Positions 19,818 through 31,117 are shown, numbered from the stretch's first letter. The stretch: DNA of 64,000 nt from Aquarana catesbeiana (GCF_042186555.1 NC_133326.1:694286700-694350699), one strand, 5' to 3'. The notes: generated by a model from the letters alone, not told the origin. Program-made: numbers and translations.

Positions 19818-20270
19818 ATCTTTTCTCCTTTATCCCCCTCCTCTGACACTTTTGGATTTTTTTTGTTCTGGGAGTGGGTACCTATTTTTAACAGGTACCT
19901 ATTCCTACTTCCTCTCTGCTTGCCTAAGTAAGCAGAGAGAAAGTTTACCTCCCCCCTTCCCACCCACAACCTCCTGGGACATGTCACAGGCGATAGGAGA
20001 CTGTGGGACCACTGGGAAAGTGCAGCGTGTCTCGTACATGCGCAGTTTCTCAGTGTTCCCACAGTCTTTGAAGCACCAGGGAGTCACAGCCAGCTTCCCA
20101 CATCCAAGATGGCAGCACTGGGTATCCAAAGACTGGTGAAGAACCAGCCCATGGGCGGACAATGCTGGGTCCCTGGACTGGTAAAGATATTAAAGTTATT
20201 AAAAGTCAGCAGTGGCTGGTTTTTATTTATTTAATTTTCAGGCGGAAGTTCCTCTTTAAGGGGAAGCAGT
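19818..20270. repeat. Unassigned repeat-like stretch
   Basis: Ends with GGAAGTTCCTCTTTAA. It contains a local palindrome around CTCTCTGCTTGCC / AAGCAGAGAGAAAG. I suspect a TTAA-ended MITE but cannot fix its left end. No gene seen. From 20,271 to 20,733 nothing could be assigned. Confidence 0.4.
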
Positions 20271-20733
20271 TGGGGGGCATTAAAAATGTATCTCAATTGC
20301 GTGTTTTAATCACAACCTCAACCACAAGTGTAAATGAGCCATTATAATTTACAACAGAGGCACTGAAATCAGAAAACCTCACTCCTTATTTTTTATAGCA
20401 GCAGGGACTTGGCAATCCACCATTCTTCTAACGCAAACAGAAATCAATTTAAACTGGACTTTGGGACTTCAGCAAGAGCTTGTTTTGGAGCTCTTTTAGG
20501 TCTAGTGTACACAATTCGAGAGACACTACAATAGCAGTTGTATAGGGATATACAAATGCCATGCAGATCATCACTGTGGGGTAAAAATAATCCTCCATTG
20601 CATTTATCAGCCTGACAACATAACCCATTCAAGGGAATGAAATGCGGGTGCAGTAGTTCGGGCGTAGGGGTTGATCCTCACAATAGTGTAAATGAGCCCT
20701 TACTGCTTGTTCAGAATATGTAAAAACTCTTAT

Positions 20734-21150
20734 GCCGCGTTTACAGGGTCGGACTTTTTTGACCTGACTGGTCCGACGGACGCCGACAGACCAAATCCGG
20801 CTGACAATCCGATTGTGTGTGGGCTTCACCGGACCTTCAGCAGACTTTTCCAGTTGCAAATCTGACAGACTTTAGATTTGGAATATGCTTCAAATCTTTA
20901 CGTCGTAACAGACCCAGAAATCCACTTGTCTGTATGCTAGTCCGATGTACAAAAACCGACACTAGGGCAGCTATTGGCTACTGGCTATCAACTTCCTTAT
21001 TTCAGTCCAGTGTACGTCATCACGTACGAATCCATCGGACTTTGGTGTGATCGTGTGTAGGCAAGTCCGTTTGTTCAAAAGTCTGTCGAAAGTCCGCTGG
21101 AAAGTCTGTCGGACCAGTCCAGTCAAAAAGTCCAACCGTGTGTACGTGGC
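20734..21150. mobile_element. MITE with GCCGCGT ends, Harbinger-related
   Basis: The left GCCGCGTTTACAGGGTCGG mirrors the right CCAACCGTGTGTACGTGGC. Inner arms are also complementary (GACTGGTCCGAC and GTCGGACCAGTCCAGTC). The ends resemble the 5' end of the Harbinger element at 54,722, so it probably used that kind of transposase. The TSD is not clear. Confidence 0.6.
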
Positions 21151-21229
21151 ATAAGACCATAATGTGGGCACATGTGCGCTTTCAAAAATCTACACATATA
21201 TACATACAGTATATACAAATATTCCCAGT

Positions 21230-21345
21230 TGCTAATGGAGATTACTCATAAACTCCTCATAAGGCAACAGTATTGAACTGTATTCTAAATGTCCCCCTTT
21301 TTATTGTAAAGCGCTGCGTAAACTGTTGACGCAATATAAATCCTG
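21230..21345 (+). mobile_element. L2-type LINE 3' tail
   Basis: Contains GTATTGAACTGTATT, TTTATTGTAAAGCGCTGCG and CAATATAAATCCTGTATAAT followed by an ATA microsatellite. This is the same ending as the longer L2 fragment at 47,400-47,990. Confidence 0.7.
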
Positions 21346-22270
21346 TATAATAATAATAATCATTTTTCATAATTGTTTTTTCCATACCAAAACTCCAAGC
21401 AGATCTAAAAATGCAAACTATTATAGCTTTGTATTTATTAATAAATCAGTAAATGTGTTTCAAAAATACATGCATTGTAAGTACATGAATATGACATGGT
21501 ATCAGACTCTTGCAGTCCCTGTACAGCAGAGCTTAGACTGGGGGGAGGGAGAAGCAGCACAGGGAGCTAATCAGTTGGGCTGCAGTGCAGAGGGCCTGGC
21601 AATAGGAAAAGAGAGCAGAGTAATGGAGAGATGAGATCCTCATCCTGATGCTGCTGCTTCACTGAAAATCAAAAGTTGGCCAATGGACAAGATCTACAAG
21701 GGTTACTTAACAACAACAAAGAAAAATTGGATATCCTGCCCTGAGAGACAGGACTGTGCTGTGTAAGTCTTAGGACTTAGCTGCCTCATATGTATTTTAT
21801 TTGCGTTTTTAGTTGTTTTCCTGGAGTTTAGTTTTACCCTCCTCACGCCTGCGCTATAGCTGAAAGACGGCTACAATGCGGGCCTAAATTGTTGGGAGGG
21901 CGTTTATGTATGTCCTCCCTTGCATAAGCTGCCTTGGCACCCCCTGAGGGGCGTGTGTGGCACGCTCTGTGATCAGTGGGTCAATGAGACTCGGCTGATC
22001 ACAGATCGGAGTGAGTGGCTGATCCTGACCCTTACCACGTGATCAGCTGTCAGCCAATGACAGCTGATCAGGTGATGTAAACAGAAGATTGTAATCAGCT
22101 TTTTTTCCCTCACACTAACAGCGTGAGGAGAAAAAAAATGCCAATTACTGGCTTCTGTCACAGGGACATTGGTCCTGTACATGGACACCAACTGCTGCCA
22201 AGCAGTGCCCACCAGTGCCCATCAGTGCCACCTGCCAGTGCCCACCAGTGCCACCTACCAGTGCATATCA
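21309..22270 (+). repeat. About 1-kb segment present in inverted copy at 52,190-53,160
   Basis: The segment runs from the L2 tail through GCAGATCTAAAAATGCAAAC, CATGGTATCAGACTCTTGCAG, GATCCTCATCCTGATGCTGC and AGTTGTTTTCCTGGAGTTTAG into the TTAACC/CAGTGCC repeat. The same order appears on the opposite strand at 53,160-52,190. No gene is evident in either. Confidence 0.8.
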
Positions 22271-22335
22271 GTGCTGTTTATCAGTGCTTACCAGTGCCAT
22301 CTATCAGTGTCTATCAGTGCTGCCAATCAGTGCAG
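21832..22335 (+). mobile_element. TTAACC-family repeat with CAGTGCC minisatellite, truncated by Tc1
   Basis: Begins TTTACCCTCCTCACGCCTGCG. It contains GTGATCAGCTGTCAGCCAATGA and ends in a short minisatellite (22,199-22,335) of CAGTGCCCATCAGTGCCACC units. It stops where Tc1 sequence begins. The open frames across the minisatellite are repeat artefacts. Confidence 0.65.
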
Positions 22336-23392
22336 AGGATCTCCCTGTACTTGGCCGCATTCATCTTTCCCTCGATTGCAACCAGTCGTCCTGTCCCTGC
22401 AGAAAAACACCCCCACAGCATGATGCTGTCACCACCATGCTTCACTGTTGGGACTGTATTGGACAGGTGATGAGCAGTGCCTGATTTTCTCTACACATAC
22501 CGCTTAGAATTAAGCCCAACAAGTTCTATCTTGGTCTCATCAGACCAGAGAATGTTATTTCTCACCATCTTGGACTCCTTCAGGTGTTTTTTACGCAAAC
22601 TCCATGCGGGCTTTCATGTGTCTTGCACTGAGGAGAGGCTTCCATTGGGCCACTCTGCCATAAAGCCCCGACTGGTGGAGAGCTGCAGTGATGGTTGACT
22701 TTCTACAACTTTCTCCCATCTCCTGACTGCATCTCTGGAGCTCAGCCACAGTGATCTTTGGGTTCTTCTTTACCTCTGTCACCAAGGCTCTTCTCCCCCT
22801 ATAGCTCAGTTTGGCCGGATGGCCAGCTCTAGGAAGGGTTCTGTTCGTCCCAAACATCTTCCATTTAAGTATTATGAAGGCCACTGTGCTCTTAGGAACC
22901 TTAAGTGCAGCAGAAATTTTTTTGTAACCTTGGCCAGATCTGTGCCTTGCCACAATTCTGTCTCTGAGCTCTTCAGGCAGTTCCTTTGACCTCATGATTC
23001 TTATTTGCTCTGACATGCACTGTGAGCTGTAAGGTCTTATATAGACAGGTGTGTGGCTTTCCTAATCAAGTCCAATCAGTTTAAACAAACACAGCTGGAC
23101 TCAAATGAAGGTGTAGAACCATCTCAAGGATGATCAGAAGAAATGGACAGCACCTGAGTTAAATATATGAGTGTCACAGCAAAGGGTCTGAATACTTAGG
23201 ACCATGTGATATTTCAGTTTTTCTTCTTTAATAAATCTGCAAAAATGTCAACAATTCTGTGTTTTTCTGTCAATATGGGGTGCTGTGTGTACATTAATGA
23301 GGGAAAAAAAGAACTTGATCAAATGGCTGCAATATAACAAAGAGTGAAAAATTTAAGGGGGTCTGAATACTTTCCATCCCCACTGTATATAC
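22336..23392 (-). pseudogene. Tc1/mariner transposase and element, 3'-truncated (copy A)
   Basis: The minus strand from 23,016 encodes the paired-type DNA-binding half of a Tc1 transposase. It shows KELPEELRDRIVARHRSG, a first helix-turn-helix, then GHPAKLSYRGRR and TVAELQRC, with ATG at 23,016. The frame stops near 22,591. Shifted frames downstream still read LWSDETKIELVGL (first catalytic Asp), an in-frame stop after SKRYV, and TVKHGGDSIMLWGCFSAG. The last third, including the second Asp and the Glu, is missing because the copy ends at about 22,336 in the minisatellite. The 5' end of the element near 23,389 has AGGGGGTCTGAATACTTTCC, a Tc1 end. Dead copy. Confidence 0.85.
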
Positions 23393-23532
<140 letters not shown>

Positions 23533-23601
23533 TTTAATATTTTGCAGCGCTACTTAATATAGCATTATTTCAGCAAAAAGCACCAACATATGTATTTAAT
23601 G

Positions 23602-24285
23602 TTAACCACAAGAGTCCTGCCAGGCCATCAATTTTCTATAGGCCGGGCAGGACTCTCCTCCTCATGGGTGAATGCCATATGATGCAGCGGACACAGCGGA
23701 TCACCGATCAGAGTAAAGAGCCAATGACATTGGCTCTTTGCCATGTGTTCAGTTGTGTCCAATCACAGCTGATCCCATGTAAACAAATGCCAGTTACTGT
23801 ATAAGCATTTCCTTTCCTCAGTCTGTGACAGCAGACATTTACACTGATAACCAGGGCACTGATTATCAGTGCAGCTCTATCAGCGCCATCAGTGCCCATC
23901 AGTGCCACCTCATCAGTGCCCATCAATGCAGCATTTCACTGCCCATCAGTGCCCATTGGTTCAGCCTATCAGTGCAGCCCCATTAGTACTCATCAGTTAA
24001 AGAGAAAAATTGCTTATTTGCAACATTTTATAACAGAAATGGAAAAAGGTTTTTTTTTCAACGTTTTTGGTCTTTTTTTTGTTTAGCAAAAAATAAAAAA
24101 CCCAGTGGTGATTAAATACCACAAAAAGAAAGCTCTATCTGTCTCAAAAAAGTATACAAATTTAATTTGGGTACAGTGTTGCATGAGCGCGCAATTGTCA
24201 TTCAAAGTGTGATAGCGTTGAAAGCTGAAAATGTACCTGAGCAGGAAGGGGGTGAGGTGAAAGTACCCAGTAGGCAAGTGGTTAA
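23602..24285 (+). mobile_element. TTAACC-family repeat, both ends present
   Basis: Starts TTAACCACAAGAGTCCTGCC and ends GGCAAGTGGTTAA. It contains a CAGTGCC/CATCAGTGCC minisatellite at 23,876-23,990 and the landmark AAATACCACAAAAAGAAAGC. No protein. It has the same build as the elements at 21,832 and 49,646. Between 24,286 and 24,619 nothing was identified. Confidence 0.7.
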
Positions 24286-24680
24286 AGTATGTCCATACAA
24301 ACCTCTGATGAAACCCTGTCCCTTAGGCAGAAAAGGTTACCAACAAAACTTTGAAATTATGTTGGTTAAAAGGGCAAGGCCACTGCTTAGGATTTTTTTT
24401 TCAGGATTTTATTCCTTAATTTTTTTTTCACCTGATGATCCTGCAAATAACACATTCAATCCTATGGTGACAACGCTCACTCACTCAATGTATCTATGGA
24501 GGGAGACAAGGTTGTCACAAGGGGACAGGACCACTAACATGTCTTCCTTGCTAATGGTGGACAGGATAATTAGTAGTTTAAAAAGGGGTTCAAAGAAGAT
24601 GAAATAAATATAGCATTGTTTAAAGTGATTGCAAAAGTTGTTTTTTTTACTTACGGTAAATAAAATAATTAACATGTATA

Positions 24681-26280
24681 TGTACCCCTTGAAAGTATTC
24701 ATACAACTTAAAATTTTCCACATTTTGTCATATTACAACCAAATATGTAAATTAATTTTATTGGGATTTTCTGTGATAGACAAACACAAAGTGGCACATA
24801 ATTGTGAAGTGGAAGAAAAATGATAAATGGTTTTCCAATTTTTTTACAAATAAATATCTGAAAAGTGTGGCGTGCATTTGTATTCAGCCCCCTTTACTCT
24901 GATAGCCCTAAGTAAAATCTAGTGGAACCAATTGTCTTCAGACATCACCTAATTCGTAAATAGAGTCCACCTGTGTGTAAATTAGTCTCAGTATAAATAC
25001 AGCTGTTCTGTGAAGCCCTCAGAGGTTTGCTAGACAACCTTCGTGAACAAACATCATCATGAAGGCCAAGGAACACACCAGACAGGCCAGGGATAATGTT
25101 GTGGAGAAGGTTGAAGTAGGGTTAGGTTATAAAAAAAATATCCCAAGCTTTAAACATTTTATGGAGCACCGTTCAATCCATTATCTGAAAATTGAATGAG
25201 TGTGGCACAACTGCAAACCTACCAAGACATGGCCGTCCACTGAAACTGACCGGACAAGGAGAGTATTCATCAGAGAAGCAGCCAAGTGGCCCATGGTAAC
25301 TCTGGAGGAGCTGCATAGATCCACAGCTCAGGTGGAAGAATCTGTCCACAGGACAATTATTAGTCGTGCACTCCACAAATCTGGCCTTTATGGAAGAGTG
25401 GCAAGAAGAAAGCCATTATTGAAAGAAACCCATAAAAAGTCCAGTTTGCAGTTTGTGAGAAGCCATGTGGGGGACACAACAAACAAATGGAAGAAGGTGC
25501 TCTGGTCAGATGAGACCAAAATTGAACTTTTTGGCCTAAAAGCAAAACGCTATGTGTGGTGGAAAACTAACCCTGAACACACAATAACCACCGTGAAACA
25601 TGGTGCTGGCAGCATCGTGTTGTGGGGATGCTTTTCTTCAGCACAGACAGGGAAGCTGGTAAGAATTGATGGGAAGGTGGATGGAGCCAAATACAGAGCA
25701 ATCTTAGGAGAAAACCTGTTAGAGTCTGCAAAACACTTGAGACTGGGGTGGAGGTTCATCTTCCAGCAGGACAACAACCCTAAACACACAGCCAGAGCTA
25801 CAATGGAATGATTTAGATCAAAGCATATTCATGTGTTAGAATGGCCCAGTCAAAGTCCAGACCTAAATCCAATTGAGAATCTGTGGCAAGACTTGAAAAT
25901 TGCTGTTCACAGACGCTCTCCATCCAATCTGACAGAGCTTGAGCTATTTTGCAAACAAGAATGGGCAAAAATGTCACTCTCTGGATGTGCAAAGCTGGTA
26001 GAGACATTCCCAAAAAGACTTGCAGCTGTAATTGCCATGAAAGGTGGTTCTACAAAGTACTGACTCGGGGGCTGAATACAAATGCACGCCACACTTTTCA
26101 CATATTTATTTCTAAAAAAAAAATTAAAACCATTTATCATTTTCCTTCCATGTCACAATTATGTGCCACTTTGTGTTGGTCTATCACATAAAATCAGAAT
26201 AAAATGCATTTACGTTTTTTGTTTTAACATGACAGAATGTGGAAAATGTCAAGAGGTATGAATACTTTTTCAAGGCACTG
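24681..26280 (+). mobile_element. Tc1/mariner element, copy B
   Basis: The right end CAAGGCACTG is followed by TA (26,281), and the left side is preceded by TATA. The inner ends share AAGTATTCATAC and TTTTCCACATTTTG with their mirrors GTATGAATACTTTTTC and GAATGTGGAAAATG. About 1.6 kb, the normal Tc1 length. Confidence 0.85.
25059..26063 (+). pseudogene. Tc1/mariner transposase, two nonsense mutations (copy B)
   Basis: One frame from the ATG at 25,059 to the stop at 26,063 covers a whole Tc1 transposase of about 334 codons. It is interrupted by TGA at 25,197-25,199 and by a second TGA at about 25,809, where family members have Trp. The enzyme would cut and paste the element at TA sites. The DDE core is recognisable: LWSDETKIELFG (first Asp), WGCFSSAQTGKL, FIFQQDNNPKHTA (second Asp) and SPDLNPIENLWQDLK (Glu). 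This fits the DD34E type. The N-terminal DNA-binding region is more degraded (EKVEVGLGYKKNIPS). The piece from 25,200 alone has no ATG. Not functional. Confidence 0.9.
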
Positions 26281-26731
26281 TAAATGCTCTGTGCAATGGT
26301 ATTGCACAGAGTAGCCCTGAACTTCCTCTTCTGTGTCCTCTGCTGGCTCTCTGGTCTCCTTCACTTCTGTGTCTGCCCCCATAGCAAGTGATTGCTATGG
26401 GGGCAGATGTGTAGGCTCACTCCTGAGCCATACTATGTGTGTCTGTTGACACACATAGCCAGACTCAGGAGCACCCTGCCCCCACTCCCTCCTCCAAGGA
26501 TTTGATTGACAGCAGCAGAGCCAATGGCTCCTGCTTCTGCCTTTGAGCCTGTGAGGAGACAGAGAGAGCAGTGCTGCTCTCTTGGGCACAGAGCTTCATC
26601 AAGATCATGCTCAGGTAAGTATTTAGGAGGGGCTGGAAAGGAGTCGTTTTTTGAAAGTTTTTTACCTTATTGCAGAGAAAGCATTAGGGTAAAAAAAAAC
26701 TTTAGTTTTGGAACCTTTGGAACCACTTTAT

Positions 26732-27096
26732 TTCAGTTCAACTTACAGGACATAACAAGGAAACAGCATGTTTGGTAAGATCGAGAGGTATTTTCTGTAC
26801 TTAGCCTAAAAAAAGAAAACAAATGCTAACATCAAATGAAAAGACTGGTAAGCTGCAAATACATACATTTTGAGTTTTGGTTTAGACATACTTTAACCAT
26901 AGAGCTGAATACTTTTACAAACCATAAAATCACTCCCATAAAGTTCCTAAAGGGATACATAACATATATCACTCTCGAGGACTAGAAACCTCAATCAGTG
27001 CTGGGGATGTGTAATGATTCAAAAACAAACCTATGCCCTATTTTTACCCAAAACGTTGTAAAATCAAATAACACATTCACTAACTCTTGTTTAATC
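26732..27096. other. Upstream flank of the olfactory receptor
   Basis: AT-rich, without coding or repeat signal that I can assign. It ends with a pyrimidine-leaning stretch and TAG at 27,097-27,099, which is both an in-frame stop for the receptor frame and a possible splice acceptor. Confidence 0.4.
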
Positions 27097-27099
27097 TAG

Positions 27100-28068
27100 T
27101 TAACAGCTGCATATAATCTAACGGCAATCACAGAGGTCATCCTCCTTGGAATTCAATGCCCTGGACACTTAAGAATATTCTTCTTCTTTTTTCTCCTAAT
27201 GATTTATATATTGACCATTTGTGGGAACCTTTTGATGGTCATTCTGGTGGCCTACAGCAAAGTCCTTCACTCTCCCATGTACTTCTTTCTTGTACAGCTC
27301 TCTCTATGTGATATCATGTTGACAACTGATATTGTTCCTAACTTGTTCCAAACTGTTTTATATCAAAATGTATCCATTTCCTTTACAATGTGTATTGCAC
27401 AGTACTGTATCTTTGTAATCTCCGAATGCTGTGAGGGTCTTCTTCTCACTGTGATGTCATATGACCGTTATTTGGCCGTCTGTAAACCGCTGCATTATGC
27501 TTCTATTATGAACAGTATGGTTTGTATTAAACTGGCTATGATACCTTGGCTGTTGAGCATATGTACCATGGTGGTAACTACAACCTCCATTTCCTTTTTG
27601 CATTTCTGCGGACACAATAGAATTGACCATTTCTTCTGCGATGTGTCACCTTTGTTGAAACTTTCCTGTTCTGATGTTTCTCTTGTTCAAACAGAGCTGA
27701 TTTTTCTGAGTGTTCCAGTGCTTTTCATACCATTCTTATTCATCTTGTTTTCCTATATAAATGTTATTGCTACCATCTTAAAAATCCCTTCTGTTACAGG
27801 AAAACGGAAGGCCTTTTCCACTTGCAGCTCCCACCTAATGGTGGTGTTCTTATATTACATAACATTGATCTGTATGTATGATCTACCAGCCAACGGGCAG
27901 TCTTTGAACTTGTCACTCCTTTACACTGTTGGAATTCCACTGATGAATCCAGTTATATACAGTCTAAGGAACAAAGATATAACAACAGCTGTCAGAGACT
28001 TATGTTGTCAAATTGTTAAGTTCTGCATCCACTTTAGTCAACCACTTAAGGACCGAGCCTCTTTCTGA
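27100..28068 (+). CDS. Olfactory receptor (class A GPCR), start codon not in this exon
   Basis: A seven-helix odorant receptor of the olfactory epithelium, expected to signal through the olfactory G protein. The frame is open from 27,100 to the TGA at 28,066. The first ATG (27,199) lies inside helix 1, so it is not the true start: upstream residues include the N-glycosylation site NLT and TEVILLGIQCPG, as in normal receptors. Hallmarks in order are GN in helix 1, LHSPMYFFL, the helix-3 motif MSYDRYLAVCKPLHY, the extracellular-loop cysteines around HFFCDVSPLLKLSC, KAFSTCSSHL before helix 6 and PLMNPVIYSLRNKDI in helix 7. No internal stop or frameshift. At about 323 codons the length is normal. 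The initiator is either in an upstream exon (TAG at 27,097-27,099 could be an acceptor) or lost. The last residues (HFSQPLKDRASF) come from adjoining repeat sequence. Confidence 0.88.
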   Translation, partial: LTAAYNLTAITEVILLGIQCPGHLRIFFFFFLLMIYILTICGNLLMVILVAYSKVLHSPMYFFLVQLSLCDIMLTTDIVPNLFQTVLYQNVSISFTMCIAQYCIFVISECCEGLLLTVMSYDRYLAVCKPLHYASIMNSMVCIKLAMIPWLLSICTMVVTTTSISFLHFCGHNRIDHFFCDVSPLLKLSCSDVSLVQTELIFLSVPVLFIPFLFILFSYINVIATILKIPSVTGKRKAFSTCSSHLMVVFLYYITLICMYDLPANGQSLNLSLLYTVGIPLMNPVIYSLRNKDITTAVRDLCCQIVKFCIHFSQPLKDRASF

Positions 28069-28290
28069 GATTTGGTGTTTACAAATTAAAAACATTTTTT
28101 TGCTAGAAAATTACTTAGAACCCCCAAACATTATATATTTTTTTTTTCTAACACCCTAGAGAATAAAATGGCAGTCGTTGCAATACTTTCTTTTACACTG
28201 TATTTGCACAGCGGTCTTATAAGTGCACTTTTTTTGGAAAAAATACACTTTTTTGAATTAAAAAAAAAACAACAGTAAAGTTAGCCCAAT
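28040..28290 (+). mobile_element. Start of a TTAACC/CCACTTAAGGACC-type repeat overlapping the receptor stop
   Basis: The sequence CAACCACTTAAGGACCGAGCC followed by TTTGCTAGAAAATTACTTAGAACCCCC is a repeat-type opening like CGCTTAAGGACCACC at 15,955. It starts within the last codons of the receptor and provides its stop. The right end is not clear. Confidence 0.55.
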
Positions 28291-28408
28291 TTTTTTAAGG
28301 TAAATAGAGATATGTGGCACTAACTCAAAGTGCATAAATGTGATGAAATAAATATAATCAAATTTTTCAAGTAAAGTGCATATGCGTAAAGAGCAAAATC
28401 ACATATAA

Positions 28409-28554
28409 CAGGTTTATTCAAAACAACATAGTAACTTACATGTAAAATGAACAGCACAGATCCCAGTACTTCCGGTCTCGGACGGAAGTGATGACACCTG
28501 ACTCTTCCCTAAGGAGAAGACATGTAAGTTACTATGTTGTTTTAAATAAACCTG
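28409..28554. repeat. 35-bp inverted repeat (hairpin) with 76-nt loop
   Basis: 28,409-28,443 and 28,520-28,554 are complementary at 34 of 35 positions (CAGGTTTATTCAAAACAACA on the left arm). The loop has a small inner hairpin around ACTTCCGGTC/GACGGAAGT. Probably a MITE remnant. Confidence 0.85.
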
Positions 28555-29487
28555 TTTTGAATACTGCACAATGGGGATACTCCTTTCTATTGCATGCCTC
28601 CACCCAACTTGCCAAACTTGAGGCCTTCCATTCACTAAACTTTTTAGACACACCTCGTAAGTAAACCCATGGGCAGAAATGTAATATGCTGTAATATAGT
28701 TTACCAGACCGTCTACAGTATGTGGTGGTTGCCTTAGTGAAGTGGCAACGAGGGTCAGTTTATGTGGCTATAGTTATGTGCGTAGTAAGACTGATCTAGA
28801 GTTTCAGCTAAAAGAGTATTCAGTACATCTCATGTTCAGTGCACTTGTGACAGGCTGTGGTTAAACACTGAATTCACCCATCCCCCCCCCCAGCATAGAC
28901 ATCTGTGCTCACCACACTGACGCTCACCTTCCTGAAGCTATAGTATGTTAGCTGATTAACAAGATAGATAGGTAGATAAGGAAAAACCGCAAATGCAAGC
29001 CTGCAAGATTCTTGCAAGAATACAAAGAATTTGCTTTGCTAAATTGCTTTGCATCAATAAGCGTAGGTTAACTGTTTTAAAAGTTTAGATGTTTGTATAA
29101 CAGAAATATACCGCCTGTTTGCTTGTGACGCAATATATTGAAATTATATGTACACTGTATGAGCTGTAATTTGGGCACTTGGCATCCAGACGTGAGTCAG
29201 GGCCAGGCGTCCACTGTTGGCCAAAGTGGAATAAACCTCCCTTAATTGAGTCCTGTGTCCAGCAAAGTCATTTACCGATTTTCTGGCCTCCTATAACATT
29301 AGTTTTCTTTTGTTTCTCTTTATTTTCACATGGTTATCCTGCCAACAAAACATTTCTTTGCTCAGCAACTGCTGTCAAGCTGTCTCAGTTCATCCAAGCT
29401 ATATCCTGCATTGAGTCCTGATGAAAGATGAGTGATGTTTGCCCTGAAATGAAGCGGCTGTTTTTATAAGATTTTTTTTTCCAACAA
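28555..29487. other. No recognisable feature
   Basis: About 930 bp without a gene, RNA or transposon end I can support. Short open frames here lack any family motif. Confidence 0.4.
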
Positions 29488-29939
29488 TTAAAGTGATTGC
29501 AAAGCTTTGGCTTTTTTAACATAATAACAAACATGTGGTTCATACCTGATCTGGTTTTGCACAAAGCAGCCCCAATCATCCTCTTTTGGGTTCTCCGCTA
29601 GTGCTCCTGGCTTCCCCCATCTGCCAAGTGCCCCCATAGATATGAGTACTCGAGCAGGCTCACTCTAAAGCTGCCTTGTCTGCATCTATTGACACAAACA
29701 GTGTGACCTGGCCCCGTCACTGGTTCCCTCATCACAGAATTTGATTGACAACTGTCAATCTGCCCTATGATGAGGGAAAGAGCAGATAGAGCTGCTGATC
29801 TCATGCACAGTGCTGGATTGAGATTGGTCTCAGAGGGGGCTGGGGGGCATCCTATGATACAGAAGGATTTTTTTTTTACCTTAATTCATGGAATGCATTA
29901 TGGTAAAAGGAAAAAAAATAGGCTTTAGAACCACTTTAA
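29488..29939. mobile_element. TTAA-flanked MITE (AGTGATTGCAAA family)
   Basis: TTAA at 29,488-29,491 and 29,936-29,939 bracket ends AGTGATTGCAAAGC and GGCTTTAGAACCACT, which are partly complementary. Inside are TTTGCACAAAGCAGCCCC and TTTGATTGACAACTG, shared with the copies at 24,620 and near 60,000. No coding region. Confidence 0.65.
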
Positions 29940-31110
29940 CACTTTAACTGTCACTCTAAGGCAGGAAGTGTGTTGGAACTATATAACACCACCCCCTTTC
30001 TCCATCTCCTTAACATAGGCCAGTGGTGTTCTGTATTCCACAACAGTGAACTAATAAAGCCTTATAACACTGCTTGAGATAACACTGCACAGTGCACAGT
30101 CAGAAGACACAGGAAGCTACATGCTCACTGGACTGATGGCAGGATCAACAGGTATTTTTTAAAGTTGCAATGTTTTTCAAAAAATCAAAACATGGAGAAA
30201 TGTACATGACTTGGATAAATGTACTGATTTTTTTTTTTTGGGGGGGGGGGGGTGTTATTGTTTTTTTTTTTTGTTTATACATAATATTCTTTAAAGTGGA
30301 AACCTGGGCAAAAGTTATTTTTCCAATTCTTTAACAGGCCAAACTGACAATCAAATGTAGCAGTTGAAGGGGTGGGTGAAACCCTATGAAACCATATTAC
30401 ACTGGTAGAGGTACTTGCAATAGTAAGCTTAAGTTCATGTGTTTAAAACCTTTTTTCCCAAAAAGAAAAAAAAATATCTGTAACTGTTTACAAAGCTACA
30501 ATTAAAACTACCACCTAAGACTACCCTGTTCATAATGTGACAATGTTGCTTTGGAATTTCACTGCAGAATGAACGGCGTTGTCACGCTAATAGAAGAAAT
30601 AGAAAAATAGTCAGTCTTCTGACAATAAAATGTTCCACATGGTCCTCCTGGCTCTCCCAACCCAAATGCACTTAAACGTGATATATATTGTGCTTTTCTG
30701 ACCTTATGTGCCTGATCTCCATGGACCCCCTTCCTTCCCCTCTCCTTACTTTCCCCATTGCCTTCCCTTCCCCCCTTGCCATTCCCCATCTTCCCTGCTT
30801 TCCCTATTTCTCCCCTTTCTAGGTACAGCGCTAAAATTGGTCTTCAAATGTTTCCTTTTTGTACACAAATTGATGTCATTTTGTCTTTCAACACGTCTCC
30901 TTTTAACGGGATATTTACTCGCATATAGTGGATTTTGTTCACGTGATTTTGAACTTTTACCATGGAGACCATTTCCATACATGTTCATTACATGCCTTGT
31001 ACCCTTTGAAAATACCTAATAAAGATCCATTGAACATTAAAATGTTTGACAATAGAGAGAAAGAAAAGCAAAAACTGCTTTGTAAATTCTGCTGACACAC
31101 TTTCTCATAT
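29940..31110. other. Non-coding stretch with poly-T/poly-G tract
   Basis: The stretch contains a T-run followed by a G-run at about 30,230-30,265 and a CT-rich stretch near 30,715-30,820. No gene or transposon end was recognised. Confidence 0.45.
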
Positions 31111-31117
31111 GTGTCAT

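Larger units (their letters stand above)
24620..26731. mobile_element. TTAA-flanked MITE (AGTGATTGCAAA family), split by Tc1 copy B
   Basis: The left end TTAAAGTGATTGCAAAAG (24,620) matches the start of the element at 29,488. The right part, 26,283-26,731, holds TTGCACAGAGTAGCCC, TTTGATTGACAGCAGCAGAG and ends GGAACCACTTTA. The two parts join across the Tc1 insertion at a TA. Confidence 0.65.

Noticed and set aside
25200..25811. Tc1 frame starting at 25,200 as an independent gene
   Set aside because: The first codon is GTG directly after an in-frame TGA; the true start is the ATG at 25,059 in the same frame.
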